From the NCBI GenBank assembly GCA_016618085.1, contig JABLTG010000073.1, forward strand, positions 30,544 to 94,543: a DNA stretch of 64,000 bases. The letters are read 5' to 3'. Positions 1-11,795 of this stretch are shown here, one piece after another; position 1 is the first letter of the stretch, and each line of letters starts with the position of its first letter. This DNA is from Neovahlkampfia damariscottae. Its lineage: Eukaryota; Heterolobosea; Selenaionea; Neovahlkampfiida; Neovahlkampfiidae. Made by a program: the position numbers and the translations under genes. The notes under the pieces are model-generated. The model saw only the letters and a list, made by a program, of their open reading frames with translations, was not told the DNA's origin and made no database searches.

Positions 1-134
1 CAACTGGGACATTTAGGGTCTCTTCTGGTTACAGTTTGTCTACAGCGTCCACAGGTTTCTTCTGCATTCATTATGAATTCATTCATTTTTTTGTTATAAG
101 CCTCTTGTTCTTCAGGTGTACGTGTTGAGCTCAT
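1..134 (-). CDS. Small Cys-rich protein, 5' part only
   Basis: The reading frame opens with an ATG at 132-134 and runs off the left edge of the window. The visible 44 residues are hydrophilic, beginning MSSTRTPEEQEAY, and end in a CGRC motif followed by KCPS, which looks like the first half of a zinc-binding cluster. A CCAAT box (gaccaatg, 153-160) lies about 20 nt upstream of the ATG, as for most genes here, which supports the start. I do not recognise the family and cannot see the C-terminal half. Confidence 0.55.
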   Translation of the reverse strand, partial: MSSTRTPEEQEAYNKKMNEFIMNAEETCGRCRQTVTRRDPKCPS

Positions 135-399
135 TTAATATTTTGACCAATGAAAAAAAAAACAACAAAAACGCACTAATTCTATTCTCTTTCTTCACTT
201 CAACAATGAATTTCTAAATAGGGAATTCATCAACCCAAAAAAAAATGTCAACGTTAGTTTTAAGTGACTGATGTCATTGGTCAACTTCATCAACCAACCA
301 AATCACTCAAAGTTTTTGTAACGAACTTTTCTTCACTGATAAATACCATTGGCTTATTTCATTTTCAAGCGCGTAAAATAACGAAAAAAACAACAAACT

Positions 400-999
400 A
401 TGTCAGCTAAACCATTCTCATCAAAGAAAACAAATGTAAAATCAACACCAAAAACAAACTCTTTATCAAAAAGGTAACTAAATACAAACTAAAGTTTTCG
501 CAAGACTTCAATCAGAATTAATGTCGTTAATGATGTCCAAGACACCAGGTATTTCAGCATTTCCTGAAGGAGATAACATGATGTGCTGGACAGCATCAAT
601 TCAAGGAATCGAAGATACACCATACGCCGATCAAACATACAAATTAAGCATTAAGTTTCCAGTACGCATCGTTTCTGTTCGTTCTAAATTCTAATAGGAT
701 AATTACCCATTTTCAGCTCCTAAAGTTTGCTTTACTCATGTAATCTACCATCCTAACGTTGATACAAGCGGAAATATTTGTCTTGATATCCTTAAAGAAA
801 AATGGTCTGCTGTATATAATGTTAGAACCATTTTATTATCAATTCAAAGTTTACTTGGAGAACCAAATAATGAATCTCCATTAAATGCTCAAGCTGCAAT
901 GTTATGGGACAACCAAACAGGTATGTTCATTATATGTCATTTTTAACATTTATAGAATTTGTAAAAGTAGTCAAAAAAAAATATGAAGAAAATAAATAA
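400..999 (+). CDS. UBE2C: Ubiquitin-conjugating enzyme E2 C (UBE2C/UbcH10-type)
   Basis: The protein is an E2 enzyme that would carry activated ubiquitin on a cysteine and, by orthology, serve the anaphase-promoting complex in mitotic protein destruction. Joining four exons (400-473, 505-661, 698-920, 956-999) removes introns of 31, 36 and 35 nt and gives a 165-aa protein, the usual UBE2C size with the typical disordered N-terminal extension. The catalytic segment [12 protein letters not shown] is followed by a stretch very close to animal UBE2C ([16 protein letters not shown]). The HPN motif ([10 protein letters not shown]) is intact. The gene is divergent from the small gene at 1-134, and the 265-bp spacer carries CCAAT boxes near 153 and 276. 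Exon phases all agree, so the model is firm. Confidence 0.93.
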
Positions 1000-1055
1000 A
1001 CTTCAAATTTTCATTTACCACCAAAAAACACTTTTGTTTTTTTTATCCAATAACA

Positions 1056-1901
1056 ATGTTTTCGAAAATCATCTCCGCATTGGTAGCTATTGCTTTTTCG
1101 TTTGCATTTGTTTTACAACTACCAACACTTCAACCTGTTAATTGAAAGGATGGGTTGTTGATGTTGAAAAAGTTAGAATAACTCCAAACAAGTTGTTGGA
1201 AAAAACAAAATTGTTTAATCTTGGTATTTTTTTTTTTAACTTTTGATTTTCAGGCGAACACTTCGGTCCAGAAACAGTCCATGTTGATCCTACTGGCAAT
1301 TACATTGTGACTTTAACTGCGAAAAATATTCTAAAAATTAACATCAAAACAAAAGAAATAAACAAGTTCTCAAGATCCAACTGGAAGAGTTTTAAAATAC
1401 TCACCAAAAACGAAAAAAACAGAAATTATCATGAAAAACCTTCAATTCGCAAATGGTATCACTTTATCAAAAAATGATGATTATTTTCTTGTTGTTGAAA
1501 CTGGAAAATACAAAATTTTAAAATATTGGTTGAAAGGTGAAAATAAAGGTAAAACAGAGGTATTTGCATTTTGTCCAGGTTTTTGTGATAATATTTCAGT
1601 TTCACAAGACAGAAAAACATTTTGGGTTGGAGTTCCAACAGCAAGGAGTGATTTTTATGATACAATCCACAATGTTCCATGGATAAAAAAATTTATGTTA
1701 TCACTTCCACCTAGTTTCTTATCTCTCTCTGATGATGGGTTGATTATTCAATTGGACGAACAAGGAAACATGATAAAGGTATTAAATGATAAAGAAGGAA
1801 ATACGATAAGAAATATCAATTCAGTAAATGAATACGAAGGAAAATTGTATCTGGGAAATGTCAAATCAAATAAATTTGGAATATATGATTTGACAAATTA
1901 A
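1056..1901 (+). pseudogene. Strictosidine-synthase-like / APMAP-type beta-propeller, frame-broken
   Basis: The protein belongs to the membrane-anchored strictosidine synthase-like (APMAP) six-bladed propeller family. An N-terminal hydrophobic signal-anchor starts at 1056. The conserved blocks GEHFGPETVHVDPTGN (from about 1254), DPTGRVLKYSPKTKK (from about 1370) and LQFANGITLSKNDDYF (from 1440) follow in family order. A 30-nt intron sits at 1225-1254. The anchor exon is out of frame with the first conserved block (in-frame TGA at 1143-1145). The frame breaks again near 1365, where about 60-80 residues expected between the first and second blocks are missing. Neither break can be a normal intron. 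The final 156 residues remain open. A CCAAT sequence at 1047-1051 lies just before the ATG. A young pseudogene is most likely; sequence error is an alternative. Confidence 0.6.
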
Positions 1902-2071
1902 TTTGTTAAACAATATCAAATTTATTTTTGAATAAAAACCTTTTTTTGGAGAATATTGAAATTAATCCAGTGCAGTTCTCAACCTGGAAATATTAATAGA
2001 ATCTGATTTGTTAATTTGTTTTCTTTAATTTTCATTGGTTCCGTAAATAAAGCAAGATACACTCCGCACAA

Positions 2072-5000
2072 ATGTATGACAGGTCGCCCTTGATTGTTTT
2101 ATTGATAGTCACTGTATTCCATTCAGTACATGGACTTAACACTTTCATGGAAGCTCAAGGTTCAAAGAGTTTCAAGAAGGTTTCATTGTTTGGAACAAAA
2201 TTAACCCTCACTGCTGAAAAAACACAGTTGATCAACAAAGAAGATTCAAATTTTGCTTTTTATTATTGGGTAAAAAATAAAAAATCATTTTTAAAACAAA
2301 TTCAGACGCTTGTTGGAGATGGTTCAATAACTTTTAAATTAGAAAGCAATCAAGAATCAGGTTGTAACTTTTACACAAAAAGTGAAGAAACACTCACAGG
2401 ATTGATGGTTTTTTTTTTTTTTTTTTTTATTGTTGTACAAGATTTTTAATTCTACTCCTCATGAAAAACGAACAAATACAGCACAAGTAGGTTTTAAAAT
2501 TCAGAGAGGAAATGTGTATTTGTTCAACAAACTTTCAAAAAATGAACAAAACATTATTCAAACTCCAAAAACAGTCAAATGTAATTCAGGATTTTACAAG
2601 TAAAACCAAATCTACATATTTTTAAAACTTGATATTTAGGTTAGAAATTATTGGATCCAGTTTCACTGCTTATTTTTCAAAAGACGAAGTTTCATGGAGT
2701 AAAATAGGAGAGTCTATGGTAAATACTGCTATAAGAACTACAGTAATTTTTTTTTTATTTATTTTTCAATTAGAATCTTGGAATGATACTGAAATCAGGT
2801 GAAGAAACTGAACAAACAGTTCAGTTTTCAAATATCAAGTTTTATAATTTCAAAAAAACTACAGGATGCTCTTACAATCAATATTACTCAGTTGAGTCAG
2901 AAAATCCAGGTTGTAAATATATCAATTTTGAAGTTGTCCCAAAACTTGAATTTGATGTGCTTCAATTGCTATCTTATTGTTTTGGAAAGAATTCTTCAGA
3001 CCCAGAAGTTTGTTCAAAAAATGGAGGATGTGTTGGAACAGATACTTGTAATTGCAATACTGGCTATGTAGGAAATGAATGTCAATTTCCAACACCTTTT
3101 CCAAATCCATATACATTGCCAATGGGAGAAATAAATGCGCAATATTATGAATGGGATCCAATAACAACAACATTTAAAATGACAATTACTTCAGGGAATG
3201 ATATTTATTTTATCTTTCCAGTTTGTATTGCACAAGGTTGTAGATTGTATAGGTTGATTTTAAATGGATGGAGCAACAAAAGAGCTGAATTTTACCAAAC
3301 TCAATTTGGAGCTGGGTTGGTGATTCCAAATCCATCACCTTTGGTTGCACTTGAAAATTTAAAACCTTTAACAGGAAATGATAAAGTTTGGATGTCCTTC
3401 AATAAAAATAATTTCACCATTGGATATGGAGATGTTGTTGGAAATGACACTTTATTAAACTATCCATTAACTAATTTTCAGAAACCAAATTATGTTGGTG
3501 TTGTAGGTTTTATCAGTACAGTAGTGTTTAATGATGCATATTTTGAAGAGACATTGTTATTTTGTAATGGAAAAAATGCTTCCGATCCGTTAGTCTGTTC
3601 TTCAAGAGGAATTTGTAATAATACTGAGACTTGCTTTTGTTTTGTTGGATTTAGCGGAATTAATTGTGAATTGACAACTTGTTATGGTGTAATTTCATCA
3701 AATTCTTCAACTTGTTCTGGAAACGGTACTTGTATATCTCCAGACAATTGCATTTGTAATTCACGCCGCACTGGATTTAATTGTCAATATGTTTCATTGA
3801 ATGACGGTATTTTTAATGTTACCAAGAATAACACTGATATTCAGTATCATGAATGGAGTGGTAGTTCAAAGAGATACGCATTAAAGTTCACTGTTGTTAC
3901 AGGAAATGATTTATATTTCACTTTTCCAACATGCTTAGAAAAGGGTTGCTCCTTTTATAGATTTATTTTAAATGGTTGGTCCAATTCACAAAGCAAATTA
4001 ACAAATGGTACATTTCTTCAAGATAGAAACATAGATAATCTTTCCTTGACAACTAAACTATGGATAAACACAAATCCATTGACCTCCAATACTACATTTT
4101 GGTTAGCTTTTCTTAGAGGTTCATTTAAAGTTGGATATGGTGAAACTGTTGGAGATCAAATTTTTTTTAATGCTCCAATGGGAGAACTATTTTTTCCTAA
4201 TTTCATTGGTTTATCTCAAAATGGAGCTGTAGCTGATGTGTTTGTAAAAGACGTATATTTTGAAGAAATGACACCAATTTGTAATGGAACTAACCATACA
4301 GATCCAATGGTTTGTTTATCAAGAGGATATTGTGATTATTATGATACTTGTATCTGCCAAACTGGTTACTCAGGAAATTTATGTCAATTATCTAATTGTT
4401 TTGGAAAAAATGCAACCGACTCTAATATTTGTTCTGGTAAAGGTACTTGTGTTGATATTGACAAATGCTCTTGTGTTACTGGAAATGTAGGATTGGATTG
4501 TAGTGTTCCAACATGCTTTGGAAATAATGCAACTTCTTATGGAGTATGTTCCAACAATGGTAATTGTACTGCTGTTGATACTTGCAATTGTAATAATTCG
4601 TTTCTTGGAAATAATTGTCAATATGCTTCGTACTTCCCAAATCCATATACTTTGGTTTTAAGACAGAACAATGCTGAATACTTTGATTGGGAACTAGGCT
4701 CTGAAAAAACAGCGTTTAAGTTTACTGTTGCTCAAGGAAATGACATATATATCATGTTTCCAAATTGCATGACAAAGTCATGTCTATTATATAGAGTGGT
4801 TGTAAATGGGTGGAGTGATTCGTCTACTAGAATGGTATTAGGTAATTATTCGGATAATAATCAAGCAATTAATCGCATTGATTTACTACAATCAGTTAGT
4901 GTACCTTCTTTAACAGTTGGCACAAAATTATGGATGTATTTTGCAAAACCTCGATTTTGGATTGGGTATGGAGAAGTAATCGGAAAAGATGTGATGTTTA

Positions 5001-8000
5001 ATGTTTCCCTTCCACATTTTTTTTATCCACAAAAAGTTGGTTTATCACACTATGAATTCACATTTCCAAAAGCCATCATCAAAGATGTCCATTTTGAGAA
5101 ATTGATTCCAATTTGTAATGAAAAAAACAACACAGACCCAACAGTTTGCTCATCGAGAGGTGTTTGCGATTTCACTGACACCTGTATTTGTGAGTCTGGA
5201 TTCACTGGAAATGATTGTGAATTGAATGTTTGTGGAGGAAAAAATCAATCAGATTCTACTGTTTGTTCTGGTCGTGGAATATGTTCATCTCCGAATAATT
5301 GTACGTGTGAATCAGAATACTTTGGAGAAAATTGCTATGGTAGTTTTTGCTTTGGTATCAACTCTACAAATTCTTCAGTTTGTTCTGGAAATGGGACATG
5401 CGTTGCTCTTGACAATTGTAGTTGTAATCATGGCTACACAGGATATCTTTGTGACTTTTTAAATTGCAATGGAAAAAATGTATCTGATCCTGAAGTTTGT
5501 TCTGGAAATGGAACTTGTGTCTCAGTAGACAACTGTACATGTAACAACGGTTATTTGGGAAACAATTGTGAATCTCACACTTGTAGTGGGGTTATATATA
5601 ATAATACAACAGTTTGTTCTGGAAATGGAATGTGTATTGGTTATAATAAATGCCTCTGCAAATCTGGATATACTGGACTTAATTGTGATTTACCAATTTG
5701 TTTTGGAAATCATTCAACAGATGCATGCTCTGGCAATGGTATCTGTAAATCACCTGATAATTGTGTTTGTAATTCAAATTTTTCTGGACAAACATGTGAA
5801 TTATTTTATTGCTTTGGAATATCATCAAAAAATTCAGCGGCATGCTCAGCTCATGGAAAATGTATCTCACCCAATAACTGTTTTTGTGCTGAGTCATATT
5901 CAGGAAATCAATGTGAGTTCACTTCTTGTTATGGAAAAAATTCTTCAGACATAAATACCTGCATGAATGGCACATGTATTTCAGAGAACAATTGTTCTTG
6001 TTCAGAAGGATACTTTGGAGATCAATGTCAACTTTGGCAATGCAAAGGAATTTATTCAAACGATTCAACAGTTTGTTCCGGTCATGGGATATGTAGTTCA
6101 CCAGAATCTTGTGTATGTGAACGTGGATTTTTTGGTTCAATCTGTGAATCAAGGGTTCCACTTATTTGTTATGGAAAACAAGAAAATGATGCGACAGTTT
6201 GCTCTGGAAAAGGAAAATGTGTTGGTGCTGATGTCTGTCAATGTGATGAGTTTTATGCTGGCACTGAATGTCAAGGTTATTACTGTTTTGATAAATTGAA
6301 CACAAACCCAGGTGTTTGTTCATTTTTTGGAACTTGCACATCTCCAAATCAATGTACATGTATTCCAGGGTATGTTGGAGATGAATGTGACAAAACAACT
6401 TGTTTTGGAAAATCATCTTCAGATCCAACTGTATGCTCGTCAAATGGAGCTTGTGTTGGTCCAAACAAATGTATCTGTCGGGAAAAGAATGTTGATGCAC
6501 AATGTAATAAATTGAATACTACTGTAACTGTTCCTCCAACACCAGTACCTTCTTGTGTTGTGATTAAAAATGAATTTTTAAAATACTACAAAGATGGTAA
6601 TCATTTTGTTCAACAATAACATTTGAAAATAGAAAACACTTTTATCCTGGAACCTTTTATTTGTGATATTGACAGTGGCTGGGCAGGAATTTCGTTTCAT
6701 TTGAAAGATGGAATTTCAACTGCGAAGTTTATGGTTGTTGCATTTTATGACTCAAAACAACTCAGAATTGTAGAATTGGATGACCATAAGGATTTCAAAA
6801 CGAAAGAGTATTCAACTCTCGGTTTATTGTTACCGAAAGATGATGAAATTGAAGATTCAAAATTTGAAAATAAGAGAAGATTCATCATTAAAGTGTATGA
6901 TAATTCAATTGAGAAATTTGATCATATCACAGTCGCTTGCTCAAAAAATAGACCAACAATGAACTTTACATCTTTTCCAAGACATTCAATCATTTCCACA
7001 AAGGAATTTAGTATATCAAAAGGAAAATCAAATTGTGATGATTATATCATTCAAGAATTTTCAAAGAATTTATCTGATACATCTGCTGTTTATTGGTTGA
7101 TAGAATTATCAATTTATATAATCATATTATTTTTATTAATGGCATTTTCAAGAAATGAACCTTTGAAATCAAGAGGTTTCATTCCATATCTGGCAGTTTT
7201 GGCAAGATATTTTGCAACAATTCCATCAATTCAACATTTCTTCTTTGATTTAGAATGGAGATCAAAAAATTCATGTATTTTTCAAATAATGTTAGTAGAG
7301 AATTTCTTATCAACCACATTTTTAATTTTACCATTATGTTATTTAAGATACATGTTATTAATCAACTTAAACAAAGAAAAACAGAATATCAGCGAAGAAA
7401 ACAAGAATTCATTGTATTACAAATTATTTTTACTGGTCAAATTTTTAGTCAAACCTTTCACTTCAATTGTGTTGATTGTTGTTTTTTGGATTCTTGTGAC
7501 ATGTCAAGATTTGATTATTTTATTAGTTTTCCCACCTTATGTCGCAAATTGTTCAACAGCAAAATCATTTACAATATATATCCTTCATTTTGGAATCAAT
7601 ATCACAATCATTGTGTTCTTATTAAGTATTGGATTCATTGATATTCTATTTGCTATTAATCATTCAATAACACAAGCAAAAAGAGAAAAATATCGTAGAT
7701 TCTTTATTTGGAAAACTATAAAAGAACAATTCACTAATTTTTATATCACAAATGATCCATTTTTGTTTCGTTCAGAGCAATTACTTGGAATTGTTTTTTT
7801 TGTATTTTTTATTATCATTGAAATCTTAAATTTTACTTTTTTGATTCCAACTAAAAATGAATTTACATTTTACTTTTGGGACAATGCATTATTATTTGGA
7901 AAGAGTTTAAGACTTTATTTGTTGTTGTTTTCTCAAGCAATATTACCATTATTTATTACTATCGTCAATTTAGTCATCCGTAGAATTCGATCAAAAAATA

Positions 8001-8428
8001 AACGCAAAGTGAATTTAGATCTCTTAGACGCAAAATTAGAAAATCGTGAACTTTTTGATCTTTTTCTGGAATTTGCAAAACTTGAATGGTCTCAAGAAAA
8101 TGCATTTGCTTACAGAGATATTAAGAAATATCAAAGAACTAAATCAAAAGAAAAAAGAGAAAAATTGGCATTTGACATTTATTATCAATATTTTAATGGT
8201 GACTTATCACCATTGGAAGTTAATATTGATAAGAATTCTTGTAATCAATTGTGGAATGAAATCAATTCACCAAAATGTGATTTTTCTGATGATGTTTTTG
8301 AAAATGCGATGAAAACTGTGAAAGTGAATATATCTGATACTTGGAGTAGATTTATTATTTCTACAACTTATCACGTTTATTTATCAAATGAAAATTTATT
8401 TGAAAAGGAATTATTAGAAATGAAATAA
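2072..8428 (+). CDS. Giant surface receptor: signal peptide, EGF repeats, FAMeT-like domains, 7TM, RGS
   Basis: Five exons (2072-2407, 2442-2599, 2640-2718, 2774-6596, 6633-8428) encode about 2063 aa. The 36-nt intron at 6597-6632 joins two long frames into one gene. A signal peptide is followed by an ectodomain of about 1500 residues. This holds many EGF-like repeats of the form CSGNGTC..CTC..GYxGxxC, interleaved with three about 170-aa units ending FxIGYGxxVG that resemble the farnesoic-acid methyltransferase (Methyltransf_FA) sugar/ligand-binding fold. About seven membrane segments then follow, starting near ELSIYIIILFLLMAF and carrying the motif PLKSRG. The protein ends in a cytoplasmic RGS domain (LFLEFAKLEWSQENAF to about 8370), a GTPase-activating domain for G-alpha. 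It is a self-regulating GPCR-like receptor by inference. The related 7TM-RGS gene at 52191-53581 shares PLKSRG. An ATTGG box lies at 2034-2038. Confidence 0.85.
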
Positions 8429-8449
8429 ACTTTGAAATATAATTAATTT

Positions 8450-10183
8450 ATCAGAAAAACAGTTTTGCATTTGTTACAGAAAAAATCACCAAGAAAATAC
8501 TCCTTTATGAACTCACCAATCACCCAGAAATTTTGTTTGGAATGCTCTAAAATGGGTTTGTCCAATTGGAAAATTTGTTCGTTACTCAATGATCAAAATA
8601 GTGATTTTGTTCGCTCTCACTTGCTTTGCTTCTGCAAATATTCCAGCTGCTTCTTGCTCCACTGCTCCACTTTATTCTTTGGATGCATTGGAAATCCAAC
8701 AAACAACATCGGATGGATGTGAAGATAAAATTGTATGTCAACTAAACTGCCTAGCATTAAACAATACCATTTTCACTAACTATAACTTCACCCCATTTCT
8801 TGATTTAACTTTATTCTACTCTCAAAACAACGTTACCAGAGAAACTTATGATTTTGCTTGTTTAACTCGAGTGTTTTCAGAAGGATTTACTGACTGGAGT
8901 GATTTGGCATCAATTCTATTCCGTAACATAGTTTCAAATTATACAAATAATACTGACACATCTTTTTTATCATATAAATGTCCAGATATATCTAAACAAT
9001 TTCCAGACATGAAACATAGAACACTGCAATCACTTTTACAACTTGGCTTATCGTATGGAGAGGTTTCCGAATGTTTTAATAATTTTGATGAATTTTATTG
9101 GCAATGGGCAGTAAAAAACCTTACAGAACCAGAATTCCAAACTGAACTTCAAGTGATGAACGCGATTCTATACTACAAAGATGCTTTCCCTGGGTTTCAA
9201 AAGTTGTGTGTTGGAAAACTTTCAAATTCAAATTTAACAGGAAATGAATTAAAAACAAGAGTAGAAACTTTGCTCCATGACTTTGAACAGGAACAACTTC
9301 TTCTTTCTGACAAACAAAATCTCAAAGAAAAAGAACACAATTCAATGTACAATTATTTTGAAGCAGAAGCTGCATTAATTGATGATGGAAAGAACAGTAC
9401 AATATTTCCCATTTACAGAAAATTTGTTGATTTATTTGTATCAGAGTCATTGCCTGTTGAAAATAGAAGATATTGTGGATGTTCCAACTTTGTAAGACTC
9501 AATGACTTTTTAATTTTGGATTTTAATCAAACACAAACAAATGATTCATACCCCTCAATTACAACTTGGGAAAATATTAAATTGCTATCAAATTTTACAA
9601 GATTGCTGAATTCCATTTGTACATCTGGTTACTATAACTATTCCACTCCTCAAACTTCACCAAATCCTCAATACTCACCGCAAAATTCGCCATCTGCTTC
9701 TTATATTCCTAAAAGTTCAAATTCACCAATAGTTTCAAAGGCACCCCAATCATCACAAAATCCTCTGAATTCACCAGTCAACTCACCAAACCCACCATCA
9801 AGCTCAAGAGGACCAAATGCTTCACCATCAATTTCTTTTATCCCTTGTAAATCTGATGCTCCTCACTATTCTTATGAACCTAAAATCTCAAATTCAGCTA
9901 TTTTATCGCCTCAAAAAACTGTATCCCCAAGATATACAACCCAAAATCCAATTGCATCAAAAACATCAACAATTAAAATGTCACTCACGGCAATGTTTGT
10001 TGTGATTTGGTTTTCATTGTTCATAACCTGAATAAAATAATAAAAGTATTTGTTTCATACATTTGATGTTGAAGCAGTATTCATTTATCAGAAAAAGTTT
10101 TGCGTTTGAACAGAAAATCAAGAAAATACTCTTTTAGACTCACCAATCATGACCAGAAGTTTGGAATGTTCTAAAATTTCCAG
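8450..10183 (+). repeat. Duplicated 5' flank of the GPI-protein pair
   Basis: The segment 8450-8555, upstream of copy 1, and the segment 10089-10183, upstream of copy 2, are related over about 100 bp. Shared blocks include TCAGAAAAA, AAGAAAATACTC and ACTCACCAATCA, and then a TTTGGAATG block followed by TCTAAAAT. The tandem duplication therefore included the promoter region with its CCAATCA box. Confidence 0.7.
8589..10031 (+). CDS. GPI-anchored surface protein, copy 1 of tandem pair
   Basis: This intronless gene encodes 480 aa. A signal peptide (MIKIVILFALTCFASA) is followed by a cysteine-containing globular region of about 330 aa with many N-glycosylation sequons. Next comes a stalk of about 130 aa rich in Ser, Pro and Asn (repeated SPN/SPQ units). 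The protein ends in a hydrophobic tail (SLTAMFVVIWFSLFIT), the arrangement expected for GPI attachment. I do not recognise the globular domain. It shares long identical stretches with the next gene, such as KDAFPGFQKLC and IFPIYRKFVDLFVS. About 100 bp of 5' flank are also duplicated (8450-8555 matches 10089-10183). A surface role is inferred from the architecture. Confidence 0.85.
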   Translation: MIKIVILFALTCFASANIPAASCSTAPLYSLDALEIQQTTSDGCEDKIVCQLNCLALNNTIFTNYNFTPFLDLTLFYSQNNVTRETYDFACLTRVFSEGFTDWSDLASILFRNIVSNYTNNTDTSFLSYKCPDISKQFPDMKHRTLQSLLQLGLSYGEVSECFNNFDEFYWQWAVKNLTEPEFQTELQVMNAILYYKDAFPGFQKLCVGKLSNSNLTGNELKTRVETLLHDFEQEQLLLSDKQNLKEKEHNSMYNYFEAEAALIDDGKNSTIFPIYRKFVDLFVSESLPVENRRYCGCSNFVRLNDFLILDFNQTQTNDSYPSITTWENIKLLSNFTRLLNSICTSGYYNYSTPQTSPNPQYSPQNSPSASYIPKSSNSPIVSKAPQSSQNPLNSPVNSPNPPSSSRGPNASPSISFIPCKSDAPHYSYEPKISNSAILSPQKTVSPRYTTQNPIASKTSTIKMSLTAMFVVIWFSLFIT

Positions 10184-10324
10184 AAATTCTTTAGAAAATG
10201 AATACTCCTTTGTTGTTTGCCTGTATTGCTGACTTGTTCATCAGTTTTTTTCAGAATTCACAGCATGTAAGTTATTTTTGAACCGTTCGAACGACCAATC
10301 AGCACCGTTTTGCTTCACAAAAAA

Positions 10325-11698
10325 ATGAAAACACTTTTTCTGCTGTTCACCCTATTTTTATTGACATATGCAAATATACCTTCAGCATCTTGTTCCATTG
10401 CGTCAACACTAGGTTTAGATCTGCTTGAAATTAAACAAGGAAAAGATGGTTGTGAAGACAAAGTTGTTTGCAAACTCAACTGTCAAGCATTAAGCGCTGG
10501 ATACACTTACAAAAACTACAATTTCACACCTTTTCTTGATCTTACAACTTTTTATACTCAAAATAATGTCTCACGAAACTCATACGACTTTGCTTGTTTA
10601 ACTCGTGTTTTTACTGTAGGAATCGCTGATTGGAGCGATGTATCTTCTATATTGTTCCGCAGTTTAGTTTTCAATTACACAAATAATTCAGATACAACTT
10701 TTTTTGTTCAAAATTGTCCGGCCATTCATCAATTGTTTCCTGACATGAAACAAAGAGAACCACTTTCACTGTTACATCAAGGAATCTCTTTTGATAATAT
10801 TTCAGCATGTTTTAATAACTTTGACGAACGTTATTGGGAATGGGCTACAAAGAATCTTACAGAAGACAAAAACCAAGTTGAAATTGATGTTATGAACGCA
10901 ATTTTATATTATAAAGATGCATTTCCAGGTTTTCAAAAACTATGTATTGAACAATTTTCAAACACAAATTTGACAGGTGATTCTTTGAAAGCAAAATTAG
11001 AAATTTTACTTCATAAATTTGAACAGGATCAATTGGATGTTGGAAAGAATCAAACCAAGCAAGAACTTGAACACAACTCTATGTATCAATATTTTGAATC
11101 ATACAACGACCTGGTTCAAAATGGTCACAACAACAGCATCTTTCCAATATATCGAAAATTTGTTGATTTGTTTGTCAGTGGATCATTGGTTGTTGAAAAC
11201 AGAAGATATTGTGGCTGCTCAAACTTTGAAAGACTCAATGAATTTTTGATTTCAGATTTTAATCAAACTACGACAGATGATTCATATCCTTCAATTACAA
11301 CCAAAGAAAATATTCAAACTCTCACCAATTTCACCAATTTTATGATTTCTATTTGCAATGCTGGTTACTATAATTATACTCCTCCTTATACTTCACCGAA
11401 TCCACAATATTCACCTAGAATATCTCCAGGATTGTCACCATCAAATTCACCAGTATCATCATCTGCTCCAAAGTATTCTAAACTACCTCAAAGTTCAAAT
11501 TCACCAATTGCTTCCAATACTCCATCAAATTCACCTTCAACTTCGCTGATGTCTCCTTCATATTCACCAACAATTTCACCACAAACGTCAAACCCTCAAA
11601 CTTCAAACAAACCACAAACATCACCAAATACTACCTCAAGAGTCTCAATTTATCCTTCAATTTCAATATTTTTCATACTTGTTTTTCTTTTAAATTAA
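10325..11698 (+). CDS. GPI-anchored surface protein, copy 2 of tandem pair
   Basis: This intronless paralogue of the gene just upstream encodes 457 aa from the ATG at 10325. CCAATC at 10295-10300 supports this start over an in-frame TTG slightly upstream. The layout is the same: signal peptide (MKTLFLLFTLFLLTYA), a globular region with conserved cysteines (DGCEDKVVCKLNC), a Ser/Pro/Asn stalk rich in SPN, SPQ and TSP units, and a hydrophobic C-terminus (ISIFFILVFLLN) for GPI attachment. The stalks differ more than the globular parts, as expected for low-complexity linkers. The function is unknown; a cell-surface coat or recognition protein is the simplest reading. Confidence 0.85.
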   Translation: MKTLFLLFTLFLLTYANIPSASCSIASTLGLDLLEIKQGKDGCEDKVVCKLNCQALSAGYTYKNYNFTPFLDLTTFYTQNNVSRNSYDFACLTRVFTVGIADWSDVSSILFRSLVFNYTNNSDTTFFVQNCPAIHQLFPDMKQREPLSLLHQGISFDNISACFNNFDERYWEWATKNLTEDKNQVEIDVMNAILYYKDAFPGFQKLCIEQFSNTNLTGDSLKAKLEILLHKFEQDQLDVGKNQTKQELEHNSMYQYFESYNDLVQNGHNNSIFPIYRKFVDLFVSGSLVVENRRYCGCSNFERLNEFLISDFNQTTTDDSYPSITTKENIQTLTNFTNFMISICNAGYYNYTPPYTSPNPQYSPRISPGLSPSNSPVSSSAPKYSKLPQSSNSPIASNTPSNSPSTSLMSPSYSPTISPQTSNPQTSNKPQTSPNTTSRVSIYPSISIFFILVFLLN

Positions 11699-11795
11699 AA
11701 TACAATTTTTCTTGTTTCAACAAAACAATGCAATTTCTTTTTTAATAGCTGGATGTTCTACCAATCATATCAATTTTATTTTTCACAACACAAAC

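Noticed and set aside
6597-6632. Separate genes for the EGF part and the 7TM-RGS part
   Set aside because: The second part has no ATG near its beginning, and a 36-nt GT-AG intron joins the frames in phase, as for all other introns here.
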